From Tepidicella xavieri (GTDB lineage Bacteria; Pseudomonadota; Gammaproteobacteria; Burkholderiales; Burkholderiaceae_C), in the NCBI RefSeq assembly GCF_004363315.1, contig NZ_SNYL01000001.1:139885-203884 (forward strand): a stretch of DNA of 64,000 nt. The letters are read 5' to 3'. Below the pieces are notes generated by a model, which was not told the DNA's origin, searched no databases, and saw only the letters and a program-made list of their open reading frames with translations. Numbering within the stretch: the first letter of the stretch is position 1; each line of letters starts with the position of its first letter. A program made the position numbers and the translations under genes. This document shows positions 7,241 through 16,750 of the stretch, piece after piece.

Positions 7241-8803
7241 GTGTCGCTCTTCAAATCTGCCTCGCTCGTTTCGCTGCTGACGCTGGCCTCCCGCATCACG
7301 GGGCTGGTGCGCGAGTTGCTCATTGCCGCCACCTTCGGGGCCAGCGCGCTTACCGACGCGTTCAACGTCGCCTTCCGCATTCCCAACCTGCTGAGACGGT
7401 TGTTTGCCGAAGGCGCTTTCAGCCAAGCGTTCGTGCCGGTGCTGGCCGCGACCCGCGAGAAGGACGGCGAGGCCGCCACCCGCGAGCTGATCAACCAGGT
7501 GGCCACGGTGCTGGCCTGGGCGCTGACGCTGACCTGCATCCTCGGCGTGCTGGCCGCGCCGGCGTTGGTCTGGGCCATGGCGGCCGGCCTGCAGCAAAAC
7601 CCGCAGGGGTTCGACGCCGCCGTGGTGTTGACGCGCTGGATGTTCCCCTACATCGGTTTCATGTCGCTGGTGGCGCTGGCGGCCGGGGTGCTCAACACCT
7701 GGAGGCGGTTCGCGGTGCCCGCGGCCACGCCGGTGCTGCTGAATGTGGCCATGATCGGCGCAGCGTGGTGGGGCGCGCCTTGGTTTGCCGCTCGGGGTTG
7801 GGAGCCGATCTATGCGCTGGCCGGCGGGGTGATGCTCGGCGGGCTGCTGCAACTGGGCGTGCAATTGCCGGCCTTGGCCCGCCTGGGGCTGTTGCCACGC
7901 ATCGGCCTGACCGGGTCGGCGCTGCGCGCGGCGTGGCGCCATCCGGGCACCCAGCGCATCCTCACCTTGATGCTGCCGGCCCTGCTGGGGGTGAGCGTGG
8001 CGCAGATCTCGCTGCTGATCAACACCCAGATTGCCTCGCACCTGGCCACCGGCAGCGTGAGCTGGCTCACCTACGCCGATCGGCTGATGGAATTCCCCAC
8101 CGCCTTGCTGGGCGTGGCGCTGGGCGTGGTGCTGCTGCCGCAGCTGTCGGCCGCCCGAGCCGCCGACGATGGCCAGCGCTACAGCGATTTGCTGGACTGG
8201 GGGCTGCGGCTGGTGGTGTTGTTGGCCATACCCTGTGCCGTCGCTTTGCTCACTTTTGCTCAGCCGCTGGTGGCGGTGCTCTACCACTACGGCGCCTTCA
8301 CCGCCGCCGACGTGCGCCAGACCTCGCTGGCCCTGATGGGCTATGGCGTCGGCCTGCTGGGGCTGATCGCCGTGAAGGTGCTGGCGCCGGGCTTCTACGC
8401 CCAGCAAGACATCCGCACCCCGGTGAAGATCGCCGTGGCCGTGCTGGTGTTCACCCAATGCATGAACCTGTTGCTGGTGCCCCACCTGGCCCATGCCGGG
8501 CTGGCGCTGGCCATCGGCCTGGGGGCGCTGCTCAATGCCGGCTGGCTGCTGGTGGGCCTCGTGCGGCGTGGCGCGTACCGGCCATCGCCGGGCTGGGCGC
8601 GCTTCGGCCTGCAGGTGTTGGCCGCCAGCGCCTTGCTGGCCGTGTTCCTGTTGTGGAGCAGCGCGCAAGTGGACTGGGTGCATGCCGTCCAGGCCGGCCG
8701 GCGCGTGTTGTCGCTGGCCCTCATCGTGGCCGGCGCGGTGGTGGTGTATTTCGGGGTGTTGATGCTGGCCGGTGTTCAATTGCGCCAGTTTGTGCGAAAG
8801 TAA
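7241..8803 (+). CDS. murJ: Lipid II flippase MurJ
   Basis: Flips the lipid-linked peptidoglycan precursor to the periplasmic side of the inner membrane. The 520-residue protein has about 14 predicted membrane segments and MurJ signatures such as SRITGLVRELL (17-27) and AEGAFSQAFVPV (56-67), with conserved arginines in the central cavity helices. The GTG at 7241 is preferred because MSLFKSASLVSLLTLASRITG is the typical family N-terminus; no strong ribosome-binding site precedes it. The SirB1-type gene follows after 3 bases. Confidence 0.95.
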   Translation: MSLFKSASLVSLLTLASRITGLVRELLIAATFGASALTDAFNVAFRIPNLLRRLFAEGAFSQAFVPVLAATREKDGEAATRELINQVATVLAWALTLTCILGVLAAPALVWAMAAGLQQNPQGFDAAVVLTRWMFPYIGFMSLVALAAGVLNTWRRFAVPAATPVLLNVAMIGAAWWGAPWFAARGWEPIYALAGGVMLGGLLQLGVQLPALARLGLLPRIGLTGSALRAAWRHPGTQRILTLMLPALLGVSVAQISLLINTQIASHLATGSVSWLTYADRLMEFPTALLGVALGVVLLPQLSAARAADDGQRYSDLLDWGLRLVVLLAIPCAVALLTFAQPLVAVLYHYGAFTAADVRQTSLALMGYGVGLLGLIAVKVLAPGFYAQQDIRTPVKIAVAVLVFTQCMNLLLVPHLAHAGLALAIGLGALLNAGWLLVGLVRRGAYRPSPGWARFGLQVLAASALLAVFLLWSSAQVDWVHAVQAGRRVLSLALIVAGAVVVYFGVLMLAGVQLRQFVRK

Positions 8804-8806
8804 GGC

Positions 8807-9658
8807 ATGGCCCTGTCTTTTCAGCCCCCTTCGCCGTTGGAGTACTTTGCCGCCCTGATCCGGGACGACGAGGGGTTTCCGCTGCTCGAAGCCACCGCGG
8901 CGGTGGCCATGGACGAATATCCCGACCTGGACGTGCAGACGGTGCTGGGCGACGTGGACCAGCTGCTGGCCCGGGTGCGCCGTCGTCTGCCGGCCGATGC
9001 CGGTCCGCTGCAGCGCCTGCGGTTGCTCAACCAGTTTTTCTTTCACGAGCTGGGTTTCGGGGGCAACGTCAACCACTACTACGACCCCGACAACAGCTAC
9101 CTGAATGTCGTGCTGCGCACGCGGCGCGGGCTGCCCATCACATTGGGCATTCTGTGGCTGGAATTGGCGCAAGGGCTGGCGCTGCAAGCCCGGGGGGTCA
9201 ATTTCCCGGGGCATTTCATGGTCAAGGTCAATCTGCCCCAGGGGCAGGTGGTGATCGATCCGTTCACCGGCCAGTCCCTGAGCCGCGAGGACCTGTCGGA
9301 GCGGTTGGAGCCGTACAAGCGACGCAACGGGCTGGTGGACGATTTCGACGTGCCCGTCGGTCTGTATCTGCAATCAGCGCCGCCGCGCGACATCCTCGCC
9401 CGGGTGCTGCGCAACCTCAAGGAGATCCACCGCAGCCAGGAAGACTGGCCCCGGCTGATTGCCGTGCTGGATCGGCTGGTGCTGCTGTTGCCGGACGACT
9501 GGAGTGAGCGCCGCGACCGTGGGCTGGCCTGGGCCGAGCACGGCCACCCGGAGCATGCCGTCCCCGATCTGGAGGCCTATCTGGCGCATGCGGAAGACCC
9601 GCTGGACGCCGATGCCATCGGCCAGCGGGTGCGTGAGCTGCGCCGCGAATTGAACTGA
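8807..9658 (+). CDS. SirB1/transglutaminase-like protein with TPR tail
   Basis: A 283-residue cytoplasmic protein. Residues about 35-190 match the SirB1_N (transglutaminase-like) domain: LNQFFFHELGFGGN, NHYYDPDNSYLN, GLPITLGILWLELA and FPGHFMVKV. The C-terminal 90 residues are helical and TPR-like. The enzymatic role of this family is not established; in several bacteria it neighbours prmC or murJ. It starts 3 bases after murJ and is presumably co-translated. It converges with purM. Confidence 0.85.
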   Translation: MALSFQPPSPLEYFAALIRDDEGFPLLEATAAVAMDEYPDLDVQTVLGDVDQLLARVRRRLPADAGPLQRLRLLNQFFFHELGFGGNVNHYYDPDNSYLNVVLRTRRGLPITLGILWLELAQGLALQARGVNFPGHFMVKVNLPQGQVVIDPFTGQSLSREDLSERLEPYKRRNGLVDDFDVPVGLYLQSAPPRDILARVLRNLKEIHRSQEDWPRLIAVLDRLVLLLPDDWSERRDRGLAWAEHGHPEHAVPDLEAYLAHAEDPLDADAIGQRVRELRRELN

Positions 9659-9684
9659 TCCCCCCTGGCGGGGCGCTGGCCCGC

Positions 9685-10731
9685 TCAGGCCACCACCACG
9701 GGGGCCTCTGCGCCGCGTGGGGCGATGGTGCCGATGGCGTAAACCGTTTCGCCCTGGGCCCGCAGCGTGGCGGCCACGGCGTCGGCCTGGGCCGCCCCGG
9801 CGACCACGACCATGCCGATGCCGTTGTTGAAGGTGCGGTTCATTTCGTGGTCGTCGATGCCAGCGGTCTGTTGCAGCCAGGCAAAGAGTTCGGACTGCGG
9901 CCAACTGCCCTTTTTCAGATGCGCTGCCAGGCCCTCGGGCAGCACGCGGGGGATGTTTTCCAGCAGACCGCCGCCGGTGATGTGGGCCAGCGCCTTGATG
10001 CCGCCTTCGTGCGCCGGATGCTGCGCCAGCGCGGCCAGAACGCTTTTGACGTAGAGCCGGGTCGGGGCCATGATGGCCTGTCGAAACGGTTGGCCATCCA
10101 GGGTGGTGGGCCATTGGGCGCCGGCGCGCTCGATGCACTTGCGCACCAGGCTGAAGCCGTTGGAATGCACGCCTGCCGAAGCCAGCCCGAGCACCACGTC
10201 GCCGGCTTGCACGGTCTGCCCGGTCAGGATGCGGCTTTTCTCCACCACGCCCACGCAAAAGCCAGCCAGATCGTATTCACCGGGCGGATACATGCCGGGC
10301 ATCTCGGCCGTTTCGCCGCCGATCAACGCGCAGCCCGACAACTCGCAGCCCTTGGCGATGCCGCCAACCACCGCCGCGGCGGTGTCCACGTCCAGCTTGC
10401 CGCAGGCGAAATAGTCCAGGAAAAACAGCGGCTCGGCCCCTTGCACCAGCACGTCGTTGACGCTCATCGCTACCAGGTCGATGCCCACCGTGTCGTGCAT
10501 GTTCCACTCGAAAGCCAGCTTGAGCTTGGTGCCCACGCCGTCGGTGCCGCTGACCAGCACCGGCTCGCGGTAGCGTTTCGGGATCTCGAACAGCGCGCCA
10601 AACCCGCCGATGCCGGCCAGCACCCCTTCGCGCATGGTTTTCTTGGCCAGTGGCTTGATGCGTTCGACCAGGGCGTCGCCCGCGTCGATGTCCACGCCAG
10701 CGTCTTTGTAGGAGAGGGGTGTCGTTGTCAT
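9685..10731 (-). CDS. purM: Phosphoribosylformylglycinamidine cyclo-ligase (AIR synthetase)
   Basis: Fifth step of de novo purine synthesis, ATP-dependent closure of FGAM to AIR. The 348-residue length is normal. Characteristic PurM motifs are present, including [16 protein letters not shown] near the N-terminus, [23 protein letters not shown] and [17 protein letters not shown]. The gene stands alone, convergent with the SirB1-type gene and divergent from the perM-like gene across 63 bases. Confidence 0.97.
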   Translation of the reverse strand: MTTTPLSYKDAGVDIDAGDALVERIKPLAKKTMREGVLAGIGGFGALFEIPKRYREPVLVSGTDGVGTKLKLAFEWNMHDTVGIDLVAMSVNDVLVQGAEPLFFLDYFACGKLDVDTAAAVVGGIAKGCELSGCALIGGETAEMPGMYPPGEYDLAGFCVGVVEKSRILTGQTVQAGDVVLGLASAGVHSNGFSLVRKCIERAGAQWPTTLDGQPFRQAIMAPTRLYVKSVLAALAQHPAHEGGIKALAHITGGGLLENIPRVLPEGLAAHLKKGSWPQSELFAWLQQTAGIDDHEMNRTFNNGIGMVVVAGAAQADAVAATLRAQGETVYAIGTIAPRGAEAPVVVA

Positions 10732-10794
10732 GAGATGGAAGCCCGATAAAATTCCTTGATTTTACGGGCCCGCCATGTCCCTCACGTTTTTGCC

Positions 10795-11910
10795 ATGCCG
10801 CTGACCGCCAACCAAGCCCGCATGCTGGCCTGGCTGGCGCTGGCCGTGGCCGCCTGGTGGCTGATCGATTTGCTGGCCCCGGTGCTCATGCCTTTTGTGG
10901 TGGCCGGGGTCATGGCCTATGCCCTGCACCCGGTGGTCGAGCGCATGCACGCCCGGCGCATCCCGCGCTGGATCGGCGCGGCGCTGGCCATCGCGCTGCT
11001 GATGCTGGTGTTGCTGGCCGTGGTGCTGATGATCGTGCCCGTCGTCACGCGGCAGTGGCCGCTGTTGCGCGACCAGATCCCCCCGCTGCTGGAAAACCTC
11101 AACGCCTGGATGGCGCCCTGGGCCGACCGGCTGGGTATCGACGCGCAGATCGACGTCAATGCCGTGCGCGACGTCTTGCGGCGCATGGTGTCGGGTCACG
11201 AAGGCGAGCTGGCCGAGCGGGTGTTGGCATCGTTGCGCATCGGCGGCAGCGCCGTGATGGCGGTGCTGGGCAACCTGGTGCTCATGCCCATCGTGGCGTA
11301 TTTCCTGTTGCTGGACTGGGACCGTTTCGTCATGCACGCCAAAGCCTTGGTGCCGCCGCGCTGGCAGGAGCCGACCCAGCGTTTTCTGGATGAAACCGAT
11401 CAGGTGCTGGGGCAGTACCTGCGCGGGCAGTTGCTGGTGATGGGCATCCTGGCGGTGTTCTACACGGTGGGGCTGGCCTTGGTGGGGCTTCAGTTGGCCT
11501 TGCCGATCGGGGTGTTCACCGGCTTGGCCGTGTTCGTGCCCTATCTGGGGTTCGGGCTGGGGCTGGTGCTGGGCTTGCTCGCGGCTTTGTTGCAGTTCCA
11601 GACGCTCACGGGCGTGCTGCTGGTGGGGCTGGTGTACCTGATCGGGCAACTGCTGGAGAGCTTTTACCTGACCCCGCGCCTGTTGGGGGAGCGCATCGGC
11701 CTGCACCCCATCGCGGTGATTTTTGCGCTGATGGCTTTTGGCCATGTGTTTGGCTTCGTCGGGGTGTTGATCGCCTTGCCGGCCAGCGCCGTGCTGCTGG
11801 TGGCGGTGCGCCGCATGCAGGCGTTCTACGTGGGCAGTTCGCTTTACACCCACGGCACGCCACAGGTGCTGGTGGCGCCGTCGGAGCCGCCTGAACGGGA
11901 GCCGCGCTGA
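10795..11910 (+). CDS. AI-2E/PerM-family transporter
   Basis: A 371-residue inner-membrane protein with about eight hydrophobic helices and the family's glycine-rich C-terminal segments (GLAVFVPYLGFGLGLVLGLL, ESFYLTPRLLGERIGLHP). The family was named after TqsA (AI-2 export), but many members have other or unknown substrates, and autoinducer transport is not implied. ATG 10795 (MPLTANQARMLAW) is preferred over an in-frame TTG at 10756. Its TGA overlaps the ATG of hda by one base, indicating translational coupling. The perM-hda pairing is common in Beta- and Gammaproteobacteria. Confidence 0.9.
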   Translation: MPLTANQARMLAWLALAVAAWWLIDLLAPVLMPFVVAGVMAYALHPVVERMHARRIPRWIGAALAIALLMLVLLAVVLMIVPVVTRQWPLLRDQIPPLLENLNAWMAPWADRLGIDAQIDVNAVRDVLRRMVSGHEGELAERVLASLRIGGSAVMAVLGNLVLMPIVAYFLLLDWDRFVMHAKALVPPRWQEPTQRFLDETDQVLGQYLRGQLLVMGILAVFYTVGLALVGLQLALPIGVFTGLAVFVPYLGFGLGLVLGLLAALLQFQTLTGVLLVGLVYLIGQLLESFYLTPRLLGERIGLHPIAVIFALMAFGHVFGFVGVLIALPASAVLLVAVRRMQAFYVGSSLYTHGTPQVLVAPSEPPEREPR

Positions 11911-12599
11911 TGGAGCAACTCGTCCTCGACATGGGCCTGGCGCCGCAGCCGTCTCTGGACAACTTCCTCACCGATGGGCCCAGCCCGGCGGTGGAGCACC
12001 TGCGGCTGTGGGTGGGCAACCCGCTGCGCTCGCCCGTCCCCACCCTGCTGTGGGGGGAAAGTGGTGTGGGCAAGACGCACCTCCTGCAGGCGGTGCGGCA
12101 CGCCTTGCAGGCGCAGGGGGGCAGGGTCGGATGGCTCGATGCCAGCGTGACCGCGCCGCCCCCTTTCGACGAGGCCTGGGTGGCCGTGCTGCTCGACGAC
12201 TGCCAGCTTTACACGGCCGCGCAGCAGGCCACGGCCTTCAACTGGTTCGTTCATGCACAATCGCCGGCGCGAGGTTCGCCGCGCTGGGTGCTGGCCGCGG
12301 CCGACCGGCCGCCGGCCGATCTGCCGTTGCGCGAGGATTTGCGCACCCGGCTGGGCTGGGGCCATGTGTTCCCGCTGCCTGCCCTGGCCGAAGCCGACCG
12401 GCGGCGGGTGCTGCGAAAGGCGGCCGACGAGCGTGGGGTGTTTCTGAGCGACGAAGTCCTCGACTTTATCCTCAGCCGCTTCTCGCGCGATTTGGGCAGC
12501 CTCATGGCCTTGCTGGAGCGGCTCGATGGCTACGCCTTGCGCACCCAGCGCGCCATCACCATCCCGCTCATCAAAGCCATGCTCGACGAAGGCACTTGA
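11910..12599 (+). CDS. hda: DnaA regulatory inactivator Hda
   Basis: Promotes hydrolysis of DnaA-bound ATP in complex with the DNA-loaded beta clamp, preventing re-initiation of replication. The 229-residue AAA+ protein has a Walker A GESGVGKT at residues 49-56, a degenerate Walker B around LLDDCQLY and a C-terminal helical lid. The N-terminal QLVLDMGL (residues 3-10) fits the clamp-binding motif expected of Hda. Its ATG shares a base with the stop of the upstream gene. The HAD-IB gene begins 34 bases downstream. Confidence 0.92.
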   Translation: MEQLVLDMGLAPQPSLDNFLTDGPSPAVEHLRLWVGNPLRSPVPTLLWGESGVGKTHLLQAVRHALQAQGGRVGWLDASVTAPPPFDEAWVAVLLDDCQLYTAAQQATAFNWFVHAQSPARGSPRWVLAAADRPPADLPLREDLRTRLGWGHVFPLPALAEADRRRVLRKAADERGVFLSDEVLDFILSRFSRDLGSLMALLERLDGYALRTQRAITIPLIKAMLDEGT

Positions 12600-12633
12600 G
12601 CCCATCGAGACCGATCACGACAACGCCTCCACG

Positions 12634-13308
12634 ATGAAACTGGCCCTTTTCGATCTCGACCACACCCTGTTGCCGCTGGATTCGGACTACGGTTGGGGCG
12701 AGTTCACCATCCGCATCGGCTGGACCGACCCGGTCGAATTCGCGCGCCGCAACGACGAGTTCTTTGCCCAGTACCAGGCGGGTGCGCTGGACGTGCATGC
12801 CTATGTGCGCTTTGCCACCCAGGCTTTTCGCGAACGCGGGCCGCAGGCCGCGGCCGAAGCCCGCGAGCGCTTCATGCGCGAAGTGATCGAGCCGCACCTG
12901 CAGCCAGCGGCGCACGCCCTGGTCGAAGGCCATCGGCAGGCGGGCGACGAAGTCATCATCATCACCGCCACCAACGAATTCGTCACCACGCCCATTGCCA
13001 GGGCTTTCGGCGTGGAGCACCTCATCGCGGTCGAGCTCGCCCGCGACGCGCAGGGCTGGTATACCGGCGACATCGCGGGGGTGCCCTCCTTCCGGGAAGG
13101 CAAGGTGGCGCGGCTCGAACAGTGGCTCCATGCGCGTGGCCTGGATTGGGCCGACGTGCACACCACCTTCTACTCCGACTCCCACAACGACCTGCCCTTG
13201 CTGGAAAAAGCCTCGGTGCCCGTGGCCACCAACCCCGGCCAGCGGCTGCGCGCCATCGCCCGCGAGCGCGGCTGGCGCATACTCGACCTGTTTGCGGAAC
13301 ACGCATGA
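12634..13308 (+). CDS. HAD-IB family phosphatase (SerB/CicA-like)
   Basis: A 224-residue HAD hydrolase. The nucleophile motif FDLDHTLLP places Asp7 and Asp9 at the active site. Motif II is in IIITATNEF, and motif III near FYSDSHNDLPLL, typical of subclass IB enzymes. Substrate is unknown: the family includes phosphoserine phosphatases and CicA-type proteins. ATG 12634 is chosen because it puts the catalytic motif at the N-terminus; the longer frame overlaps hda and adds unrelated residues. The last four bases overlap pcnB (ATGA). Confidence 0.87.
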   Translation: MKLALFDLDHTLLPLDSDYGWGEFTIRIGWTDPVEFARRNDEFFAQYQAGALDVHAYVRFATQAFRERGPQAAAEARERFMREVIEPHLQPAAHALVEGHRQAGDEVIIITATNEFVTTPIARAFGVEHLIAVELARDAQGWYTGDIAGVPSFREGKVARLEQWLHARGLDWADVHTTFYSDSHNDLPLLEKASVPVATNPGQRLRAIARERGWRILDLFAEHA

Positions 13309-14915
13309 TCAAGAAGTTCATCGACAAATTGCTGGGCAAGACCGGCCGAGCCCCGGGGAGCCGTTTCGGCAAACGCGAAGACGTACCCGCCACCGTCCAT
13401 GGCATCGACCCCTCGCTGGTCGATGGCCGGGCGCTGGATGTGGTGCACACCCTCAAACGCGCCGGCTATGAGGCCTACATCGTCGGCGGCGCGGTGCGCG
13501 ACCTGCTGCTGGGCCTGCGTCCCAAAGATTTCGACGTGGCCACCAACGCCACGCCGGAGCAGGTCAAGGCCCTGTTTCGGCGCGCTTTCATCATCGGCCG
13601 GCGCTTTCGCATCGTGCACGTGGTGTTTGGCCGTGGGCGCGAACACGAAGTCATCGAAGTCTCCACCTTCCGCGCCTATCTGGACAACGCCGCCGCCGAG
13701 CAGGTGCAGGGCAACGAGCGCACCGCCAAAGGCGAATTGGCCGGGATGAAGCACGCGGTGGATGCCAGTGGGCGCGTGCTGCGCGACAACGTCTGGGGCC
13801 CGATCGAACAGGATGCCGCCCGGCGCGACTTCACCATCAACGCCATGTACTACGACCCCGAAACCGAGATCGTGGTCGATTTCCATCACGGCATTCGCGA
13901 TGCGAAAAAACGCGTGCTGCGCATGATTGGCGACCCGGCCACCCGCTACCGCGAAGATCCGGTGCGCATCATCCGCGCTGTGCGCTTCGCCGCCAAGCTC
14001 AGTGGGCTGGGCTTCCAACTCGACGCCAAGACCCGCGCCCCGCTGGCCGCGGCCTTGCCACTGTTGATCGACGTGCCGCAAAGCCGCCTGTTCGATGAAA
14101 TGCTCAAACTGTTGCAGACCGGGCACGCCCTGGCCAGCATCGAACAGCTCAAGCTCACCGGCTTGGCCAAGGGCATCTACCCCTTGCTCGATCTGGTGGT
14201 GCAGCGTGCCGACGAGCCTTTCGTCAAGGCCGCCTTGCAAGACACCGATCGTCGCGTGGCCGAAGGCAAGCCGGTGGCGCCCAGCTTCTTGCTGGCCTGC
14301 GTGCTCTGGAGCGATGTGCGCCAGGGGTGGCAGCAGCGCCTGCAGGCCCAGCGCCCCGCATTTCCGGCGCTGCAGGAAGCCATCGATGAGGTGTTCGAAT
14401 CGCGCATTGGCGATGTGTCCGGCCGAGGCAAGCTCGGGGCCGATATGCGCGAAATCTGGACGATGCAGCCGCGGTTCGACAAGCGCGTGGGTCAGGGGCC
14501 GTTCACCTTGGCCGAGCAACCCCGGTTCCGGGCGGGCTTCGACTTCCTGCGTCTGCGCGCCCAAGTCGGCGAAGTCGAGGAAGAGCTGTCGCACTGGTGG
14601 GAGACGTTCAGCACAGCGGGGGAAGCCGTGCGACGCGACATGGTGGAGGCGGTGCGTCTGGAGCAGCAGCGCGCCCGGGCCTCGGGCAAATCCGCTGCCC
14701 GCGGGGGGCGGGCAGGCCAGCGCTCCCAGCCTGAGGCCGTGGAGCCGACCGATCCGCGCTGGCGACCGGTGCCGGCCGAGGAGGCCGAGGCCTCTCCAGC
14801 AGAGGGTGCTCCGGGCGAGGCCGCTGCCCCGGCGAAGAAACGCCGGCGGCGCCGGCGCAAGCCAGCAGGCGGCGCAGGCGCTGGCGGTGAGGGCAACCCG
14901 CCCGCGGCCGCATGA
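13305..14915 (+). CDS. pcnB: Poly(A) polymerase I
   Basis: Adds poly(A) tails that mark RNA for decay. The 536-residue class II nucleotidyltransferase shows GGAVRDLLLGLRPKDFDV at residues 61-78 with the catalytic DFD at 75-77, GRRFRIVHV, the RRDFTINAMYY motif and the RNA-binding YREDPVRIIRAVRFAAKL segment. The last 80 residues are low-complexity, Ala/Pro/Glu-rich and end in a run of Arg/Lys (KKRRRRRRKP), probably an RNA-binding tail. The start is ATG 13305, overlapping the HAD-IB stop. The end overlaps folK by four bases. The pcnB-folK pair is widespread in proteobacteria. Confidence 0.95.
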   Translation: MIKKFIDKLLGKTGRAPGSRFGKREDVPATVHGIDPSLVDGRALDVVHTLKRAGYEAYIVGGAVRDLLLGLRPKDFDVATNATPEQVKALFRRAFIIGRRFRIVHVVFGRGREHEVIEVSTFRAYLDNAAAEQVQGNERTAKGELAGMKHAVDASGRVLRDNVWGPIEQDAARRDFTINAMYYDPETEIVVDFHHGIRDAKKRVLRMIGDPATRYREDPVRIIRAVRFAAKLSGLGFQLDAKTRAPLAAALPLLIDVPQSRLFDEMLKLLQTGHALASIEQLKLTGLAKGIYPLLDLVVQRADEPFVKAALQDTDRRVAEGKPVAPSFLLACVLWSDVRQGWQQRLQAQRPAFPALQEAIDEVFESRIGDVSGRGKLGADMREIWTMQPRFDKRVGQGPFTLAEQPRFRAGFDFLRLRAQVGEVEEELSHWWETFSTAGEAVRRDMVEAVRLEQQRARASGKSAARGGRAGQRSQPEAVEPTDPRWRPVPAEEAEASPAEGAPGEAAAPAKKRRRRRRKPAGGAGAGGEGNPPAAA

Positions 14916-15394
14916 GCCCACGATCGTTGGTTGCGGCCTACGTGGGGCTGGGCGCCAACCTCGGTGACCCACCCGCCACCTTGCGTTGGGCGCTGGACCG
15001 CTTGGCCGCAGAGCCTGGCATCGAGGCGGTGCGCGCTTCCAGCTTTTACCGCAGCGCGCCGGTGCAGGCAGACGGGCCGTGGTACGTCAACGCCGTGGCC
15101 GAACTGCACACCCGCCTGACCGCGCCGCATCTGCTGCAACGGCTGCAAGCCATCGAGGCCGATGCCGGGCGGACGCGACCCTACCGCAACGCCCCGCGCA
15201 CGCTGGATTTGGACCTGCTGCTCTACGGCAGCGCCGCCATCGTGTCCGAGTGGCTCATTGTGCCGCACCCGCGGCTGTGGCAACGGGCTTTCGTGTTACA
15301 TCCCTTGGGGGAGTTGGCCCCGCATCGGGTGCCGCCCACGGCGCTGCAAGCCGTGGCGCAGCAGCCCATCGAGCGCCTGTCCGCCCCGTTCTGA
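14912..15394 (+). CDS. folK: 2-amino-4-hydroxy-6-hydroxymethyldihydropteridine pyrophosphokinase
   Basis: Transfers pyrophosphate from ATP to 6-hydroxymethyl-7,8-dihydropterin in folate synthesis. The 160-residue protein has the N-terminal AYVGLGANLGDP, the SSFYRSAPV segment and the metal-binding RTLDLDLLLYG with Asp99 and Asp101, followed by the PHPRL(W)QRAFVLHPL signature. It overlaps pcnB by ATGA. It converges with pdxH, with only 13 bases between the stops. Confidence 0.96.
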   Translation: MSPRSLVAAYVGLGANLGDPPATLRWALDRLAAEPGIEAVRASSFYRSAPVQADGPWYVNAVAELHTRLTAPHLLQRLQAIEADAGRTRPYRNAPRTLDLDLLLYGSAAIVSEWLIVPHPRLWQRAFVLHPLGELAPHRVPPTALQAVAQQPIERLSAPF

Positions 15395-15407
15395 GCAGGG
15401 GCCGTTT

Positions 15408-16040
15408 TCAGGGCGCCAGCCGCTCGCGCACCCATGCGCCGCCGTCGAGGCGATACTGCAGCCGGTCATGCAGCCGGCTCTTGCGGCCCTGCCAGAATTC
15501 CCAGCGGTCTGGCCGCAGCCGGTAGCCGCCCCAGTGCGGCGGGCGGGGCGGCTGCAGCAAGAACTGCGCCCCATACTTGGCGGCGTTGGCCACCAGCACG
15601 CTGCGGCTCTCGATCACCTGGCTCTGTGGGCTGGCCCAGGCGCCGATGCGGCTGTCCAGGGGGCGGCTGTGGAAATAGGCATCGCTTTCGGCGTCGTCCA
15701 CTTTCTCCACCCGGCCCTCGATGCGCACCACCCGCTCCAGTTCCACCCAGTGAAATTGCAAGGCGGCCCAGGGATTGCCGGCCAACTCGCGGCCTTTGCG
15801 GCTGTGATAGTTGGTGTACCAGACGATGCCGCGCTCGTCATAGCCCTTGATCAACACCACCCGGGTGCTCGGCCGCAAATCGCTGCCGACGGTGGCCAGC
15901 GTCATGGCGTTGGGCTCGGGCAGCTCGCTGCGGAGCGCTTCCTGCAGCCACTGATCGAATTGTTGCAGAGGGTCGGCGTGCGAGGCCTCCTCGCTGAGCT
16001 CGGCTTTTTCGTAGCTTTTGCGCAGATCGGCGATGTTCAT
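15408..16040 (-). CDS. pdxH: Pyridoxamine 5'-phosphate oxidase
   Basis: FMN-dependent oxidation of PNP or PMP to pyridoxal 5'-phosphate, the last step of B6 synthesis. The 210-residue protein carries family motifs [47 protein letters not shown] and [17 protein letters not shown], ending in RLAP. Together with pdxJ at 33.6 kb, two B6 genes lie in the window. It starts 52 bases before the ChaC-like stop on the same strand, so both may share a transcript. Confidence 0.96.
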   Translation of the reverse strand: MNIADLRKSYEKAELSEEASHADPLQQFDQWLQEALRSELPEPNAMTLATVGSDLRPSTRVVLIKGYDERGIVWYTNYHSRKGRELAGNPWAALQFHWVELERVVRIEGRVEKVDDAESDAYFHSRPLDSRIGAWASPQSQVIESRSVLVANAAKYGAQFLLQPPRPPHWGGYRLRPDRWEFWQGRKSRLHDRLQYRLDGGAWVRERLAP

Positions 16041-16092
16041 GTCGCAAGTATGGCACGCCGATGCGGACGGGTTGCCTTGGCCGTTTCAGGTT

Positions 16093-16710
16093 TCAGAGCC
16101 CATGGGCATGGCGCAACAGCCGCTCCAGCCCCCGGTCGCGGATGCCCAGGGCATGGAGCTGTTCCAGGGTTTGGCGGGCATACTCCAGCGTGGTGCCATA
16201 GCGGCCGCGGGCGTCCTGAAAAATCTGCCGCAGTTCCTGCGCCGACAGCTCGCCCGTGTAGCTCGGGCTGCGCCGCGACAGAGTGAAAGCGAGCGCGCTG
16301 ACGCTGCCCTCGCCGCTGTGGCAACGCAGCCAGCGCGGGTCGTACACGGGGTTGGGCATTTCGCGGTCCCAGAGCCGGGGCAGCATCTCGGGCACCTCCC
16401 GGGCCGGCACCCGCAGCGCGACGCCGCGGCAACTGCCCCCCGGCAGCAATGCCAGCACCAGCCCAGGGCGCTGCGGCGTGCCCCGGTTGACGCGGCTCCA
16501 CATCTTCAGCGCCCGGTGGTAGCCGTGCACCGAGGCGATGCGGCGCTCGGCCACGGGGAAATCGGTTTTCCAGATCAGCGAGCCATAGGCAAACAGCCAC
16601 AGGTCGGGGCAGCCTTGCCGCTGCCAGTGGGTCAGCGTCTGGTGCAGCAGGGTTTGGGCGCAGCGCGGCGGGTGGCCAGGCATGGGCAGGGGGCAAGCGG
16701 TGGGAGGCAT
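16093..16710 (-). CDS. ChaC-like gamma-glutamylcyclotransferase
   Basis: A 205-residue protein of the ChaC family, which cleaves glutathione to 5-oxoproline and Cys-Gly in the cytosol. The substrate-binding motif YGSLIW is at residues 42-47. Further family signatures are VHGYHRALKMWS, RGTPQRPGLVLAL and YTGELS with the likely catalytic glutamate. The first 30 residues are poorly conserved and the true start could be later. It is upstream of pdxH on the same strand and divergent from the DUF177 gene, 40 bases away. Confidence 0.85.
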   Translation of the reverse strand: MPPTACPLPMPGHPPRCAQTLLHQTLTHWQRQGCPDLWLFAYGSLIWKTDFPVAERRIASVHGYHRALKMWSRVNRGTPQRPGLVLALLPGGSCRGVALRVPAREVPEMLPRLWDREMPNPVYDPRWLRCHSGEGSVSALAFTLSRRSPSYTGELSAQELRQIFQDARGRYGTTLEYARQTLEQLHALGIRDRGLERLLRHAHGL

Positions 16711-16750
16711 TCGAATTTAGAATCACCAAGCATTATTCATACCCGATTTC

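Noticed and set aside
7046-9373. A 775-codon minus-strand open frame opposite murJ and the SirB1-type gene
   Set aside because: Composition is dominated by His, Gln, Arg and Gly, with no recognisable motif; the plus-strand genes explain the region.
10795-11910. Quorum-sensing role for the AI-2E family transporter
   Set aside because: The family name is historical; there is no luxS or lsr gene in view and nothing in the sequence supports AI-2 transport.
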